Of a stretch of 64,000 nt of DNA, positions 11,147 to 23,355 are shown piece after piece. The translations under genes were made by a program, and so were the position numbers. Origin of the DNA: Cantharellus purpuraceus (taxonomy: Eukaryota > Basidiomycota > Agaricomycetes > Cantharellales > Hydnaceae); assembly GCA_025174535.1 (NCBI GenBank), contig JALBUN010000048.1:1-64000 (forward strand), given 5' to 3'. Under the pieces are notes generated by a model, which worked only from the letters and a program-made list of their open reading frames with translations, had not been told where the DNA came from and searched no databases. Numbering within the stretch: position 1 is the stretch's first letter; the number at the start of each line of letters is the position of its first letter.

Positions 11147-12574
11147 TGTATGGGAACCACCTTTTCCCTATCAAATTCCATTTATGCAGCACCAATGTGC
11201 TATTCTTTGCTTTTCCATTCCTAAATATCAGCATATATTTGATGCTTGTACCTGGAATGGACTTATTCAAATATTCTCTATTTTTCCATATTTTTTGGGA
11301 ATATTCCATGCAGAACTCGGCTCAGAATCATTTATTTCTGCTGTGCTACAGTTGTGGACCCATAGGCGCCCACAAACCTTCACACAGCCGCCTCTCCCCT
11401 TTTGGACCAGGCATTTGGCCTCAATTCAAGCTCAGATGTCTCTGATCAATAAATATTCTCTAACTTAACAACCACAGCCTCTCAGGGCACTATTTTCTGT
11501 GCAGATCATCACATGACATGTGGCTATCCATGGCTGTCCAAACCAGTGCAGAAAACAGGGTGGACACCCTTCTTTTTGCCTGATCAGTGCCTAGTTCAGG
11601 GATCAGATCAGCTGATGGGTGATCAAATCAGGTGATTGCCTTGGAATATTCTACCCCTTTCCATAACATTCTAGCTGTTTCCCTCTATTATTAGATAGAA
11701 CTTTCCAGAACCATTATTCAGCTCCTGATCAGTGTTAGTGCTGTGATCAGATCCTGTGATTGGCTTGGAATATTCTACCCCTTTCTTCCACCTTCCACAA
11801 CCTTCCAGTAGTTTCCATCTATTAAGGTAGAATATTCCAGAAGCATTAGTCAGCCCCTGTAAATACAATATATAAGGAGGCCATTCTGCCTCTGAAAGAA
11901 TAACATATCATCACATTCTACCCATCTTCTGCACACCAGTGTGACTAGAGTGACATACAGTGTCATCCTCTATCTCAGTAACTGTTGATTACCAGTTCAA
12001 GGATCTTTTACAGTTGTGTAACTGTACTTGATTGCACTCAAAGTAGTGATATTCCTGCTTTGGGTGTGAGTGTAGTATCTGCCTCACGTGACTACAAATC
12101 TACAGGGTGAGATTGTCTGTCGATAGTCCTGCCATTAGTGCTCTTGTTTAAGTTACTAGTGTGTACTGCCTTTGCAGAGCATTAGAAGCTTGAACTCATG
12201 TGAAGCAGTTGCTAGACTACTTCACACATCACTGTTACCCGCTTCTGAGTGCCACTGGTTGGACGGTTGGATTCATCCACCTACTTCCTTTAGCCTCTAA
12301 GTGCATTCCCTCTTTTTGGAATATCTGGACCCCTAAGCATCCGTGAACTCTAGACTCTGGAAGTCTTATTCATTTCTTGCTGCTAAGAAACATATTACCT
12401 TTTTGCATATAGTCTGCATTGACCAATACAAAGGATTGTAACCAAAGTACAAACGTTAAATCGTTTCTGGAGTTGTGCTGCAGCAGGGTTTAATATTCTT
12501 CTCAGCTGTTCATTCACGGAATTGTGGTGATTTAGAGTTTGCCCTAACACCATAATTTTGCGGGTTCCAAAACA
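11147..12574 (+). repeat. LTR-A copy 3 (5' LTR of element A copy 2, 1,428 bp)
   Basis: The boundaries TGTATGGGAACC...GGTTCCAAAACA are the same as in the solo copy at 56,052-57,483. The copy sits inside an LTR-C (left flank 11,117-11,146), so A inserted after C. Its U3 holds an ORF of about 107 codons shared with other LTR-A copies; I do not treat it as a gene. Confidence 0.88.
11869..11875 (+). promoter_or_regulatory. LTR-A TATA box
   Basis: TATATAA followed by GGAGGCC, conserved in the LTR-A copies (for example near 56,779). It lies about 700 bp before the LTR end and probably drives the element transcript. Confidence 0.6.
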
Positions 12575-12576
12575 TT

Positions 12577-12592
12577 TGGTGGACGCTCTGGG
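12577..12592 (+). other. Primer-binding-like site of element A
   Basis: TGGTGGACGCTCTGGG starts two bases after the LTR end, the usual place for a tRNA primer-binding site beginning TGG. The same bases follow LTR-A copy 1 (from 1,372). The tRNA was not identified. Confidence 0.6.
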
Positions 12593-12872
12593 AATTGCTT
12601 AAGCAGTGTCTAGAGTGTAGATTCTAAGCACCATTGCAGATATAACCCGACCTTCTATCACTAAGTCTTTACTCAATATAGTTTCTCGTAATCTGGAACA
12701 AACCGATTTGGAATTTCCAGAAGACAAGTTCTATAGTCACACTCATCTGCCCTCCTCCTCTAATCCTAACTCTCCTCTTTATCTAAACCCTTATCCAACA
12801 CCAACTCGTATACAAACTCGTTTCGAATCATATTGACCTCGTGACAAGTTGACCTCATTCAAGCTGAGCAAC

Positions 12873-15800
12873 ATGTCTACTTCAACAATTCGACAACAAC
12901 AACAACTCGAGGACGACCCGTCTACTCCTTTGGCTGCTCAACCAGAGCGACCTATTGCCCCTATCACTCCTGGCTTCTTGCACACTAGATCCCCACTCAC
13001 TCCTGTGAATGATCTTGACCAGACATTTACTACGGATGAAGAGATTAGTGCTGCTGATGCCTCTTTTGCTGTGGAAGTTGATCAGACTAACCATGCACTT
13101 ACCAATTGGACTTTTGATGGACCCCTGATCACAGGACCACTACAAAATGTCTTCGTAGTGCCTGGTAAGCCTTTGAAAAGCTTCAGTGCAGCAAGAGTAC
13201 GGAGAGAGGTCAGACTTGATCCAGAAGAGATTCACTCCTTAGCATTGCAGAGATGAGCTTTAATCGTATGGAAGCACCAGGTACTAGAGCTCTGAATCGC
13301 CTTGCTACTGGACTCTTCAGGAAAGAATTAGCGTTACTCAATGTGGTACTGCTCGGACATCCTGGACGAGTTAGTCAGCATGGTAGTACGGGGTATTATC
13401 TTGATCCATGGAAGTATAAGCAACTGTTAGACACTCTTAATCATATTGCAAATGAGAGAGAAAGTGTTCTGCAGCAGATGAAACTTCCTCCTCCTACTGT
13501 CCCTACATTGCCTTTGGAATGGCCTAGTGACTCCCTTTGGAGTTCCAAAGACCTGGAAGTGCTTTGTGTTACACTACGTGAAGACGTAGAAAACTTTTTG
13601 GCATTTTATTGGGATGCTGTATCCAAGTACAAGGGTTCTTGGAAACCAGTAAAGGATGACTTTCTGTCTCCTGCTCTCCCAGATATTTCTGAGATGTCTT
13701 CTGACATTAATGGTTTTAAAATTCGCTTCGCTGCTGCCCAAGCTGCTTTGCAGAGAAAGGTTGCTGCGGATACTAGTTTTTATGAAGCTAAAGTCATTAA
13801 TGCATCGGTGAATCCTGTCCTTGGACATGATCTTCCCACTCTTGCAGCTATGCCTGTCAGGGATGCTCAGCAGTCAACTGTTGCCTATACTGTTAAGGAA
13901 GCTCCTTTGATTTCCAGATTGGATCAAGGAGAAAAATTTCCAGTTGATCATGAACGGATTAGACAGAGACAGTCTGTGGTTTACAATCGTGGTCCCAGAC
14001 CCTCTACTCTTTTCAATTCTCCTTACCATCAGGATCCTAGTAAACTTACGGGATCTGCAGGTTTGGAAGAAATGTTCTATACTCCTCCTCAAGTTCAGAG
14101 CAGGGGTACTTTAGGCATTCCAGAATCCATTAGGGTTCCTCACGGAACTTATGGAGCTTCTGGAGGAGGTGCTCCACCTCCTGGAGGAGAACCTCCTGAT
14201 GATGACGGATCTTCTGGTCCCCCTCATACACCTAATCCATTTTTGCCTAGACCATCATTGCCACATAGAAGTGGAAGGAGTAATCCTCCCCCTCTGGGTA
14301 GGCATGGAGGCTCAGGTTCTCCTGATGGAGGTGATAGTGGAGGTTACGGTCATAGTCCAGACTGGGGGGATCTTGATCAGAAAAATCCTAATCTCGGATT
14401 AGACGCTCCAGTGACTCAGAGCAAGCTGGAAGCTTACTTTGATAACAAGTTGTGTCAGGACTTAGTCCCTGAGTGGGATGGAAACCCTGACAGTTTGGCT
14501 CAATGGATATTGAAAGTAAATCATTTGGCTCAGCGATCTCCTATGGTCTTCAAGCAATTGGGACAAATTATCCCTTTGCGGTTGCATAAAGGAGCTGAGA
14601 GATGGTTTTTCTCCTTACCATTGTCATATCGCCAAGAAGCAACTGAGGACTGGAAGTCCATCAGAGAAGTCATTGGTTCATACTATATGAACAGAGCCTG
14701 GTTGGATAGGCAGAAAGCTAGAGCAACTCGTGCTACTTTCAGAGAGCCTGGCTTTACTAATGAGACTCCTAGTGAGTATTACGTTAGAAAGTCGGAGCTA
14801 TTGAGACTGGTCAGCAGGCTGTCAGACTCAGAGCTTATATTGGAAATCATGAATGGTGCTCCACCATATTGGCATACAGTCATTGATGCTCACAGGTGTT
14901 CATCTGCAGTGGAATTCCAAACTGCTATCAAGTATCACAAGGAATCATTGTCGCATGCTCCTTTCTCTTCAGGAGACAACCTGGAAAGACGTATTAGAAA
15001 TTTGGAAATTCTTTGCATCAAACCAAACCTAGGTTTGACTCGAACAGATCTTTTAGAGATGCTAGAGCTCATCTGGTTGGATGGTCATCCAAATTGAATC
15101 CTCCAAAATACCCTCGGGATGATTCTAATGTGTCTAAAAATTCCACACCTGAATCCAAAGGAGCTAGACCTTGCAGGCATTGTGGCAGTAACAAGCATTG
15201 GGATAATGAGTGCAAACATGCCAGTTCAGCATCTCGCTCTGCCCATACACGTTACACGGTTTCTAATGAAGAAGCTAATGCAGACCTTGCCTATGAGGAT
15301 ATGTACCTTGAATCACTTCATGAATCAGAAGTGGATTTAAGTTCAGACAATGCTCATGTTAATAATGTTGCGACTGAGAATATCCCTGAAGAACCTTCAT
15401 CGGATCAACAGGAATCTGCTCAGGATACAGAGGCACATTGTCAACTTGCTAAACCAGCCATGAGCTTGCTGGAAAGTATGTCCCGACTGGGGGGATCCAT
15501 ACCTAATAGAGAAAAATCTTCTGAGCCTTTGTCTCTGGAAAACTCTTTTTCTGAGACATTCACTCCTAAATCTTGTCAAGAGAGGAGAAGGTTAATGAAA
15601 GATTCCAAACATGTAGCTGCTTTCCTAAGGAATTCTAAGCTTACTAGTTGGGCTCCAAACTCCTTGATTAAACTCAAGCGTTTCATGTCCAGACCAGCAG
15701 GCTGTGCCTTCCTTGGATCTTCTGCAACCACTACTAATGTTTGGCTGGGAGAATACGGAAAGAATCAAACTACCCTTGTAGCTGATTCTGGTTCAGACAT

Positions 15801-16883
15801 AACCCTTATCTCTCAGAAAGCTCTCTGCTCTATGGAGAATCCTCCTAAGATCAAAACAGGTCAGAAAATTAACTTGATACAAGTTACTGGCACATCCAAA
15901 ATTTCTGGATACATTATGGTGCCCATTTACTTTGACTCTGACTCTGGACCAGTTCAGATTGAAGTTGAAGCTTATGTGGTCAAAGGCATGACTACCCCTG
16001 TCATTCTTGGGAATGATTTTGCTGATCAGTACTCTATCTCGCTTATAAGAGAAGGCTCAGATAGCTATCTTATGTTTGGTAATACTGGACGGAAAGCCAA
16101 GATTGAGAACTCAGTGAGCTCACCCTTATTGGATGAGAATGGTCACACCTTTAAAATAAGAGCCCTTCCTAACCTTGCATCTCTAACTGCAAAGTTCAAG
16201 GCTCATAGACGTATTAAGAAATCTCGGAAACGGATTAGAGCACGCATTTCGGATTCAAGTGTTAGGGCCTTACATCCCGTCACGATTCCTCCTGAAACTG
16301 CTTCTCTAATTCCTGCTTCTATCTATTTCCCTGGGAATAGTAATGAAGTTTATGTGGAAAAAGTGCTTCACTCCAATCATGGGCCTGAAGATTTCTATGG
16401 CATCTCAGATGCAATTGTATCTCGGAACAACCCATGCCTACATGTTAGCAATTTTTCATCACAACCAGTTACTATACATCAAGGACAACTTCTGGGTCAT
16501 GCTAGAAATCCTTCCAATTGGCTGGATCGGACTTCTAGTTTGAACCAGACTCAATTAGAGACTTGTCTCTCTCACGCCAGACTCATAAAAGCTCTTGCTC
16601 AACAGAACTTTGAGACTGGTGCGGTACCTGCTGTTGCCTCTCTTGAATCAGATGGAGAGGTGGTACAAGGAGGACCTAAGGCTCAGGAAATTCCCCCTGA
16701 GGATGTTCCTGAAAACCAACTGTTGGATGAAATTGACTTCTCACCAGAGCTCAATGATGCCAATAGGAAGGCTCTCCAAGATACAGTTCTGGCACATAAA
16801 GATGCATTTGGTCTTGATGGCAGACTTGGCAATTATGATGCAAAAGTTGAAATCAATCTCAGGCCTGAGGCCAAAGAAATTTC
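12873..16883 (+). pseudogene. Element A copy 2, gag-protease polyprotein, frameshifted
   Basis: This is the better preserved element A copy. From ATG 12,873 the order is an N-terminal region, a proline/glycine-rich linker (about 14,150-14,360), a capsid-like region and a CCHC knuckle ([14 protein letters not shown], near 15,172). An aspartic protease follows with the motif [13 protein letters not shown] (near 15,778), then a segment approaching RT. Two breaks are visible against copy 1: a 13-base deletion near 13,220 and loss of one A near 15,005. Coding sequence ends abruptly at about 16,883 inside the region before RT, where a truncated LTR-E begins. RT, RNase H, integrase and the 3' LTR are missing, so the copy cannot move on its own. 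Confidence 0.85.
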
Positions 16884-17625
16884 GGGAGCAATTACTGCAA
16901 GGATGCAGATATATGCAGGGTCTATGGAGAGGTGTTGTTTAGTAGAGTGATGTTACCAAATATCAGAATATTCGGTTAAGAACTGGGACTTCTGCAAAAT
17001 ATTTGAGCAGAAATGGGAGTAGCAACACTTCAAAAAAGTGTTTGCTTAATAGAAATGGATGTAATGATCCAAATCGTTCATAATTTGAAATAGTAATAGA
17101 TGATGCAATATCCTAATAGTATATGCAAAATATTTCAAATTGAATAGGTCGTTTAGGAGTTATTCCAGAAACGACAGAAAAATAACACAAGCTGTTTGTC
17201 TACAGCTTGGAAGGGATTGAGAATAGTGAATCTGATGATAGATACTCGTACACAGTTGTAGCTAATATACAATTTGGCAATCACATGATAAGAATGCCTT
17301 TTAGTAAGATTGAAACATATGATAAAAGAAATGATGTGGATACTGATAATATGTGATGTCATGGGGAAAAACTTTTTATAGAGAAAGGAGTTTTTACCCA
17401 TTTGACTTGAGGTTTATGATGAATGAAAATCATCATAATACCTCCCTTTTTGAGTAGTAGCCACCCCCATAGAACGAAAGGATGGCTCACAAAATAAAAT
17501 CGAAAATCACCTCCTCATCATCCCTTAATCAAAAAATCCCCAAACTTTTCACAACTTTTCCTTATCATAAAACTCCCCCTTCTTACTCCAATAAATCATA
17601 GTAGTACTTGAATAAATTCTTGACA
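16884..17625 (+). repeat. LTR-E copy 2 (5' truncated)
   Basis: It matches LTR-E copy 1 from about its position 100 to its end TTCTTGACA at 17,625. The first 100 bp or so, including TG, are gone, and gag-protease runs straight into the LTR. This marks the right edge of the first transposon island. Confidence 0.8.
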
Positions 17626-18864
17626 TCCTTTATATATATCATCGCAGCTGTGAAGTAAGTACTAGTGGAATAAATAGATTTAAATATGGTGGAGCATTGT
17701 CATGTGGATTGAATGAGTAATGTCCCGCATTGTGACAACCCGTGTTGATGCGTTGTTATGGTAGGATCCTGTATCCAGTATTCCAACATATGAGTGAGTT
17801 GTTCATCATTGAAACTGAAGAGTCAGGTTGTAATAGGCCATGGTGGTGGAAAACTGTTCATCTTCATGCAAACCCCTGAGTACTTGACAACTCTGGTGAA
17901 CACTTAACATGCAAACCCTCTTTCCTTCACATCACTAACATCAGCTACAGGGGCATTGGCTATGAACGTGTCAAGCATAAGACTAACACTCAATCTCATG
18001 CTTGATACATTCATAGCCAATGCCCTGCTAATAATGACCTGGAATTTGACACTTTTGTGATTAAATTCATTGGCATCCGCCTTGACTCCAAGTCACCCCT
18101 CTCTCTCCACCGTCTGGTAGCGGATTGTGTTTTACTAGCAGGCATGCTGGTGGAGAAGGTTCCGTTTTACTTGATTCCCTCTCTGTATCTTCACATACTG
18201 GTTACGCCATACTGCTAGCATCCCTTGTTCAAATATATATATACGTATTATATACCATTATCGAGGTATATTGCCAACACAACGACATGTCTCCAACACA
18301 TCGATGTGCTATTTGGCCTTAATGGTTTCATGAACGTCATTTCGTGAGTTTCATTGAAAAACCAACCAATGCATAGGAGGAGGCTATTGATGGTGCTGGC
18401 CGATTGGTTTGCACGAGCGTTGGCACAACTTGGCAACGGGTCCCTTGACGCTCGACTGGGAGACGATTTCCCTGGTGTATATTCATGCTGAATTGATTGT
18501 TCTGATGAACGAGGAATCATTGGACAGTCGACATTTTAGTCGACCGCGATCGAAAACAGGCTGAGCCGAACCCCTGGGTCAATCCGGTGTCCAGTTATCT
18601 GGCGCAAAACAAGTCTTTTGCCATCGAGAACGTCTATGTGGACACAGGCAATTCAGCGTCAGACTACTTAAATAAGAGCTTGAACGTCATCATTTGCAAA
18701 CTGCAACGAGACATTCCCGAGTGTCGGCTACTGCTCGACCACAAATCATCACGAGAACCTCCTCTACTGGACACTTCGCGGCTAGACCCGCCCCGACTGG
18801 ACGCGCCACGACTTGACGATCGTGTCGTCCAACCTGTCGGAGTACTTCAATTTCCATTGTCAAC
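17626..18864. other. Intergenic, no supported gene; one long hairpin
   Basis: This is the transition from transposon island to host DNA. Short ORFs here show no recognisable domain. The only clear structure is the inverted repeat at 17,951-18,025. Confidence 0.5.
17951..18025. repeat. 28-bp inverted repeat with 19-base loop
   Basis: The arms at 17,951-17,978 and 17,998-18,025 pair over 28 positions with two non-Watson-Crick positions, one of which is G-U in RNA. No terminator T-run or TE feature accompanies it. Confidence 0.75.
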
Positions 18865-19500
18865 CTAATCCACTTGAAAACCGCTCGCAGATGTGTGTAC
18901 GCGCGTATGGCGCTGCATATTACACGCCATGGTAAACCGTCGGCCACAGCCAGGATGCGTACATGCGAATGGACGTTCACCCGAGTGTATTCGTGAATGG
19001 TTTTTCAATGTACCCAGTTTCAAGAACCCACTCCCACAATCAGGGCATATGTATTTCTGACGAGCTGGATCTGAAGGAGGCAAACGGGGGTTTGGTGGTG
19101 GTGGATCGAGGTCGTCATGGGCGGAAGATTTTTGATGCACAAGGCCTCCATTCGGTGAACAGGTAAAGAGATGGTACGAGTGCGCAGGAGGGTGGGACTG
19201 AGAAGTGGTGGCATGTGCATATGGACTACTGCTACTTGAAGAAGGATAAGTGTTGCTGCGAGAGGAATGCGTTGAATATTGTGTCATTTGATTCGATTCT
19301 TGAGAGCGCCCATGAACACTAGTGGTCGACTGGGTCCTTCGGTCGCCAGACAACCCTCGATGTGACAGACGGGATGTGGATAGCTGGTGGAGGACATCGC
19401 CTAGGACTTCGTGTAGAGGTGGCAATCTGCGATCTCCTTGAGAGCGAGTGCCGCGATGTTCAGGATCCCCTGCATAGGGATCGAAAACCTCCTTCGACAT
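18865..19500 (-). CDS. Two-finger C2H2 zinc-finger protein
   Basis: Single open frame of 211 codons. The N-terminal two thirds are serine-, proline- and histidine-rich and look disordered. The C-terminus has two consecutive C2H2 fingers, C-x2-C-x12-H-x3-H and C-x4-C-x12-H-x3-H, joined by HSGERPFAC, close to the classical TGERPF linker. Such proteins are usually DNA-binding nuclear regulators; the target is unknown. A TATA-like TATATAAATG on the minus strand lies about 160 bp upstream (near 19,661). No intron is needed. It is the nearest regulator-like gene to the Lod cluster, whose oxidase ends 1.75 kb away, but a regulatory link is only a guess. Confidence 0.82.
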   Translation of the reverse strand: MSKEVFDPYAGDPEHRGTRSQGDRRLPPLHEVLGDVLHQLSTSRLSHRGLSGDRRTQSTTSVHGRSQESNQMTQYSTHSSRSNTYPSSSSSSPYAHATTSQSHPPAHSYHLFTCSPNGGLVHQKSSAHDDLDPPPPNPRLPPSDPARQKYICPDCGSGFLKLGTLKNHSRIHSGERPFACTHPGCGRRFTMACNMQRHTRVHTSASGFQVD

Positions 19501-21249
19501 CAGAGGAAGGAATAAGAGAATCTAAGGTATGAGGGAGAGATTGTATCAAGAACAAAAGTCCAGAGCAAAAAATGCGCTTTTGTGAAGTAGACGAGCGATC
19601 TGAGGCGTTCGCGACTATCGAACGCGAGAAGTAAGAAGTTTGAGAAAGAGCTGGAGACATTTATATACTAATGAACTGAGTGGAATGTGGACAGTGGAAT
19701 GCGGAACGTGTGGATGTGGAAATGGAATGTGCGTGTGGAACATAGTTGAATCACGTGCCTTCTCCGGAGACCATAAGTCGAAAATGGCACGGTCTCTTCC
19801 ATATCATCTGGGTTGAGAGACAAAACAGGCACAGACTCCCCGGATCGACTGTGTCGGGGCCTTGTGTCACTAGGATTTCTCCTATCTCTTTGACGAGGCG
19901 GCACATGGAGAACGTGAGATAGAGGGAGGGGGAAATCTGTTTACGTTGCATGTATGCATCAACTCCATCCCGTAGCAAAGAATAAGACAGTTCACTTACG
20001 GTCTACGGCAACCTTCCAACCAATTGGTGGAAGGAATGTAAAGCGTAGTTTTGGCAACCGCTTTGAGGCCCCTAATGGCATCAATACAGTGATCGGCAAC
20101 TTACATCGATTTCTAAATGATGAACAAGGTGAATGGGTGATTGGAACAAGCGGTATTTACTTCACACACTTTCAAAGTTTCCTTGAATTTTTTTTACGGC
20201 AGTCGCACGCGCGGGCCCTTAGGGTAGAGCTCGGAAAGTGATGAGCCGGGTCGTATCAAAGCGGTAAACAGATACACGCGTGGGTGCATGTCTTACCTCG
20301 TCAATGTCGCAGAGAATGACCTCCTCCACGTTCAGGTCTCAGCACTTCCCTCACATCTCCATCTCCACCCCAAGCACCTGCTTCGGGTTCGGTTGGCGAG
20401 CGGGACATGCGTGATCATCTCCTGGGACCTATGTAATATAGCATTAGTAAGGCGGCACACGTATGTATGCAAACGACGATGCAACTCACAACAACTCATC
20501 GAAACCCTAAGAACTCGGCAGTGGCTGGCAATGGTGTGAGTACGTGCGCTTATAATGAACACTGAAATCGGGCGAAGTGAATCCATCGGGAGCGCTGTCA
20601 AGGGAGGTGTCACGTGCAGTGTCACAGACTGCGTGACTGTGAGGACTCGCGTCGTGGATGGTATGAGCGAGTGGGCGCCTGTTCGGGTGTCAGTCGTCGT
20701 GTGGAGACGGACGGGGGCGGGTGATGGACAGAGGGTGGGACTAGCGGGGAGATTGCAGACTTTCTCACACTACGAAGCATATGCTACTCACACCTGTTAG
20801 CTGCCTGGAGATTTACACAATTCCACGTCCCACTATACATCTCCTCGTGTCTTGTGCGGTCAATAGTCCTGATCAACTTCCCTCCCTTCCTCTGATTCCA
20901 CGTGGGTGGCACGAATGTCCACGTACCGTGGGGTGACGATGACCTAAACATCTATTGCCTTTGCATGCGAGGCTCTTAATCAAATGTCCCCCAGTCTCCG
21001 GACCGTGGGCTGTCTGTTCTTAGTAGGGTTACTATGAACAATCCTATATGAATTTGCTGCTGAGCTCTGTCATACAGCACTACTCGACGGACTCGCAGAT
21101 AGTCACCCATGCATCTTGAAGATTATCTTCCTGTATCGTATCTTGCAACGGGTCCCACTAGAGAGTTGGTGTAAAATCAAGAATATCATTGTCATTTCAA
21201 AAATCTCAATATCGTTCATATCTCATGGTGCCATAAGCAAGGCGGAAAA
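19501..21249. other. Intergenic, nothing supported
   Basis: Several ORFs of 60-105 codons occur on both strands. None shows a domain, a plausible start context or intron structure I can defend. The region is richer in CpG than the transposon islands, as expected of host DNA. Confidence 0.4.
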
Positions 21250-23355
21250 TCAAGAGGGTGGAATCGGTAGACGCTCTCTCTCCGTCCACTTGAAGCTTGA
21301 AGGAAGCGTCATATCTTTAACGACGAACCCCAATTTGCTCCAATACTTGACCATGTCAGTACTCCCAGGGAATGAGCTCAAATCTAAAACAAAACATGAA
21401 TTAATTATCCCCTTCGACCGGCTGAAATGACTTACCGTCAGGCGTGGCACGCATGCCCCGCGTCCAGTCCTTACGCACTTCGCCAGAATCGGCAGTGGCG
21501 ACGTTGTCAGGACGAGAAGTCGGCCACCTTGGAAACACGTAAGTAACAGCCCATGCGATCAGCTTCTCGGAAGTCCTACCAGTGCAAATTACACAACATG
21601 AAATCACCTTGCCACGGCAAACACAACCTCTTTGTCAAATCCCCAGGTTGGACGGCAGGGTGATTGAACCTGAAAGGCGGGTTGATGGGATTCTTCCCTG
21701 TGTCGTACATAAAAGCCTCCCTTGCAATCCAATATACCTCGATCCCGGGATATATCTGCGTGCCGACCGTTTGTTCCAGCGCAGCGCGGGTCAGAAGCTC
21801 AGGGTGGGTTACAACGTCGACCGGAAGCTTCTCCACTCCTTTTGAACCCGTCACGAAATCGCCCTTTGCCCACTTTTCGAACCGGGCGTATTGAAGGCTA
21901 GTTAACGATCCATATCGTCCAATAGGGTTTGCGCTGGCCAGGGGGTTGATATCCCCCGCTTCAACTGCATCTCCTATACAGGTGGATCAGCCGAAAAGAT
22001 CACAAAAAACTTCAGGTACTGAACCATACCATCATCACCAGATAGACGCGGCATATATTTGACATTGGCCTGGTCTGGGTTTCCAGGCTGCCTGAGTTTG
22101 TTAAATATGCTCTGGCGGAGGTCATGATAAGGGTCATCTCCGTTCTTCGGTGGAGTGGATAGTTTGACTTCGCTGGGGAGAAAGTTTCCTCTCCCGTTGG
22201 GTCCTATTCAGATTTCGATCACGAGTGTCCAAGATATACAAAAATATCATACCGTGACCATCGTATGCTTTATTATTGACCCATGCAACCGCACAACTAT
22301 TGAGTAAAACAGGCCAGATATCCCTATAAAATTGAGTATCAGTAGGAATGCCGGTGTGCCCTGCTTTCTGGTAAATATCCTCCATGACTTCGTAGAGGGT
22401 GGTGGTATCATTGATTCCCCAGGCAAATTTCGGAGGTGAACAAATTACAGTAGCCTTGTGTGCCGCTGTTTTGGACCTACTCCAGTCTGTCAATCTTGCA
22501 CAATAATGAGGGGCTAATACAACCCACCATCCATCTTTTTCGACCTTCACGTCCACCCAACCATCGCAGACATCGTCGTACCAGTTCAGGTTGTCGAATT
22601 TGGAAAGGATATCGGGCTGCGTAGCTACACCCTTGTTGTCGACGTATCCTGCTAACCCGTTCCCTCCTCGGAATATAAGGTGACCATGCGTTTGGTCGAT
22701 GGCAATGGAACCGAGTAGAACTGTCTTTGTTAGAAACTTTCCCTCGAGCTTTTTCACAGTATTGTCGGTCGAGACGATATCGGTCGGACCAGGGGTGATC
22801 TTGAGCGTTGCGCGATCCTTGGAATTACCACCAGTGAGCACAATGAGATTGTGCAACGCCGCACTAAGCGTCTTAGCTACACTCACCTGAACATCTGGAT
22901 TACGAAGCACAGTGGTTTCGGGTTTGAACCTCCCTAATGAATGGAATGCTTAAATGAGGCAGAATAGCTAAGGCTTCTACGAGATATACCTCTGAACTCG
23001 AGGGCAGCTGCCTTCGTATTGGCCACATTGACCGTCCAGGTGAGTTTGTAGCCATCCTCCTTTGTGAGCTCTTTCTTGCATGTGCCATTCTTGTCAAATT
23101 CGTAGACTCGAAATCTCACGGCCTTACGACCACTATCAGCGTGCACAAATCAAGAACGAATCCAAGGCAAACCTGCTGCTTAATCTGACCATTGTCGGAT
23201 CGAAATTTGGTAATGGCGTGACCGTCAGATCCTATTGGGTAACCTGTCTGGCCAGGAACTTCAGGAGCAAAGAAGTACTCCGTGCTGTTTGCGTCGCCTA
23301 AATGCCCAATGCCAATTGGAGGGAAAATTTCCACGATGTCGGGCTCAGTAATCAT
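21250..23355 (-). CDS. LodA-like quinoprotein amino-acid oxidase
   Basis: Spliced minus-strand gene of roughly 600 codons with several short introns. They are near 23,120-23,169 (50 bp), 22,927-22,990, probably 22,446-22,514, 22,200-22,245, 21,976-22,030, 21,530-21,581 and 21,383-21,434. The N-terminus (PPIGIGHLGD, then FFAPEVPG) matches the 'aIGIARVG...F.GPE' start of LodA-family L-lysine 6-oxidases. Other family blocks follow: WYDDVCDGWV, PPKFAWGIND, YPGIEV, PGDLTKRL, LPWQGDF, WWPTSRPDNV (spliced across an intron) and DMVKYWSKLGFVVKD. Bacterial LodA/GoxA oxidise amino acids to a semialdehyde, ammonia and H2O2 using cysteine tryptophylquinone (CTQ). The Trp of the 'WWP-x2-RPD' block is present, but the expected cofactor Cys before 'VGG-x-F-x-PGIE' reads Thr (EQTVGTQIYPGIE). 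It may thus lack CTQ or use a variant. A TATA-like ATATACTG lies about 58 bp upstream. Confidence 0.87.

Noticed and set aside
11080..11468. ORFs of about 107 codons at the start of LTR-A copies (also near 47,637, 55,485 and 56,051).
   Set aside because: They recur only because the LTR is repeated. They have no domain, overlap the U3 promoter and are disrupted in the variant U3 copies. Unlike the LTR-B ORF they have no homologue outside the LTR.
18587..18868. 93-codon ORF with a repeated R-L-D-P/A-P pattern.
   Set aside because: No family recognised, it abuts the C2H2 gene end, and the repeat is short. Support is too weak to list as a gene.
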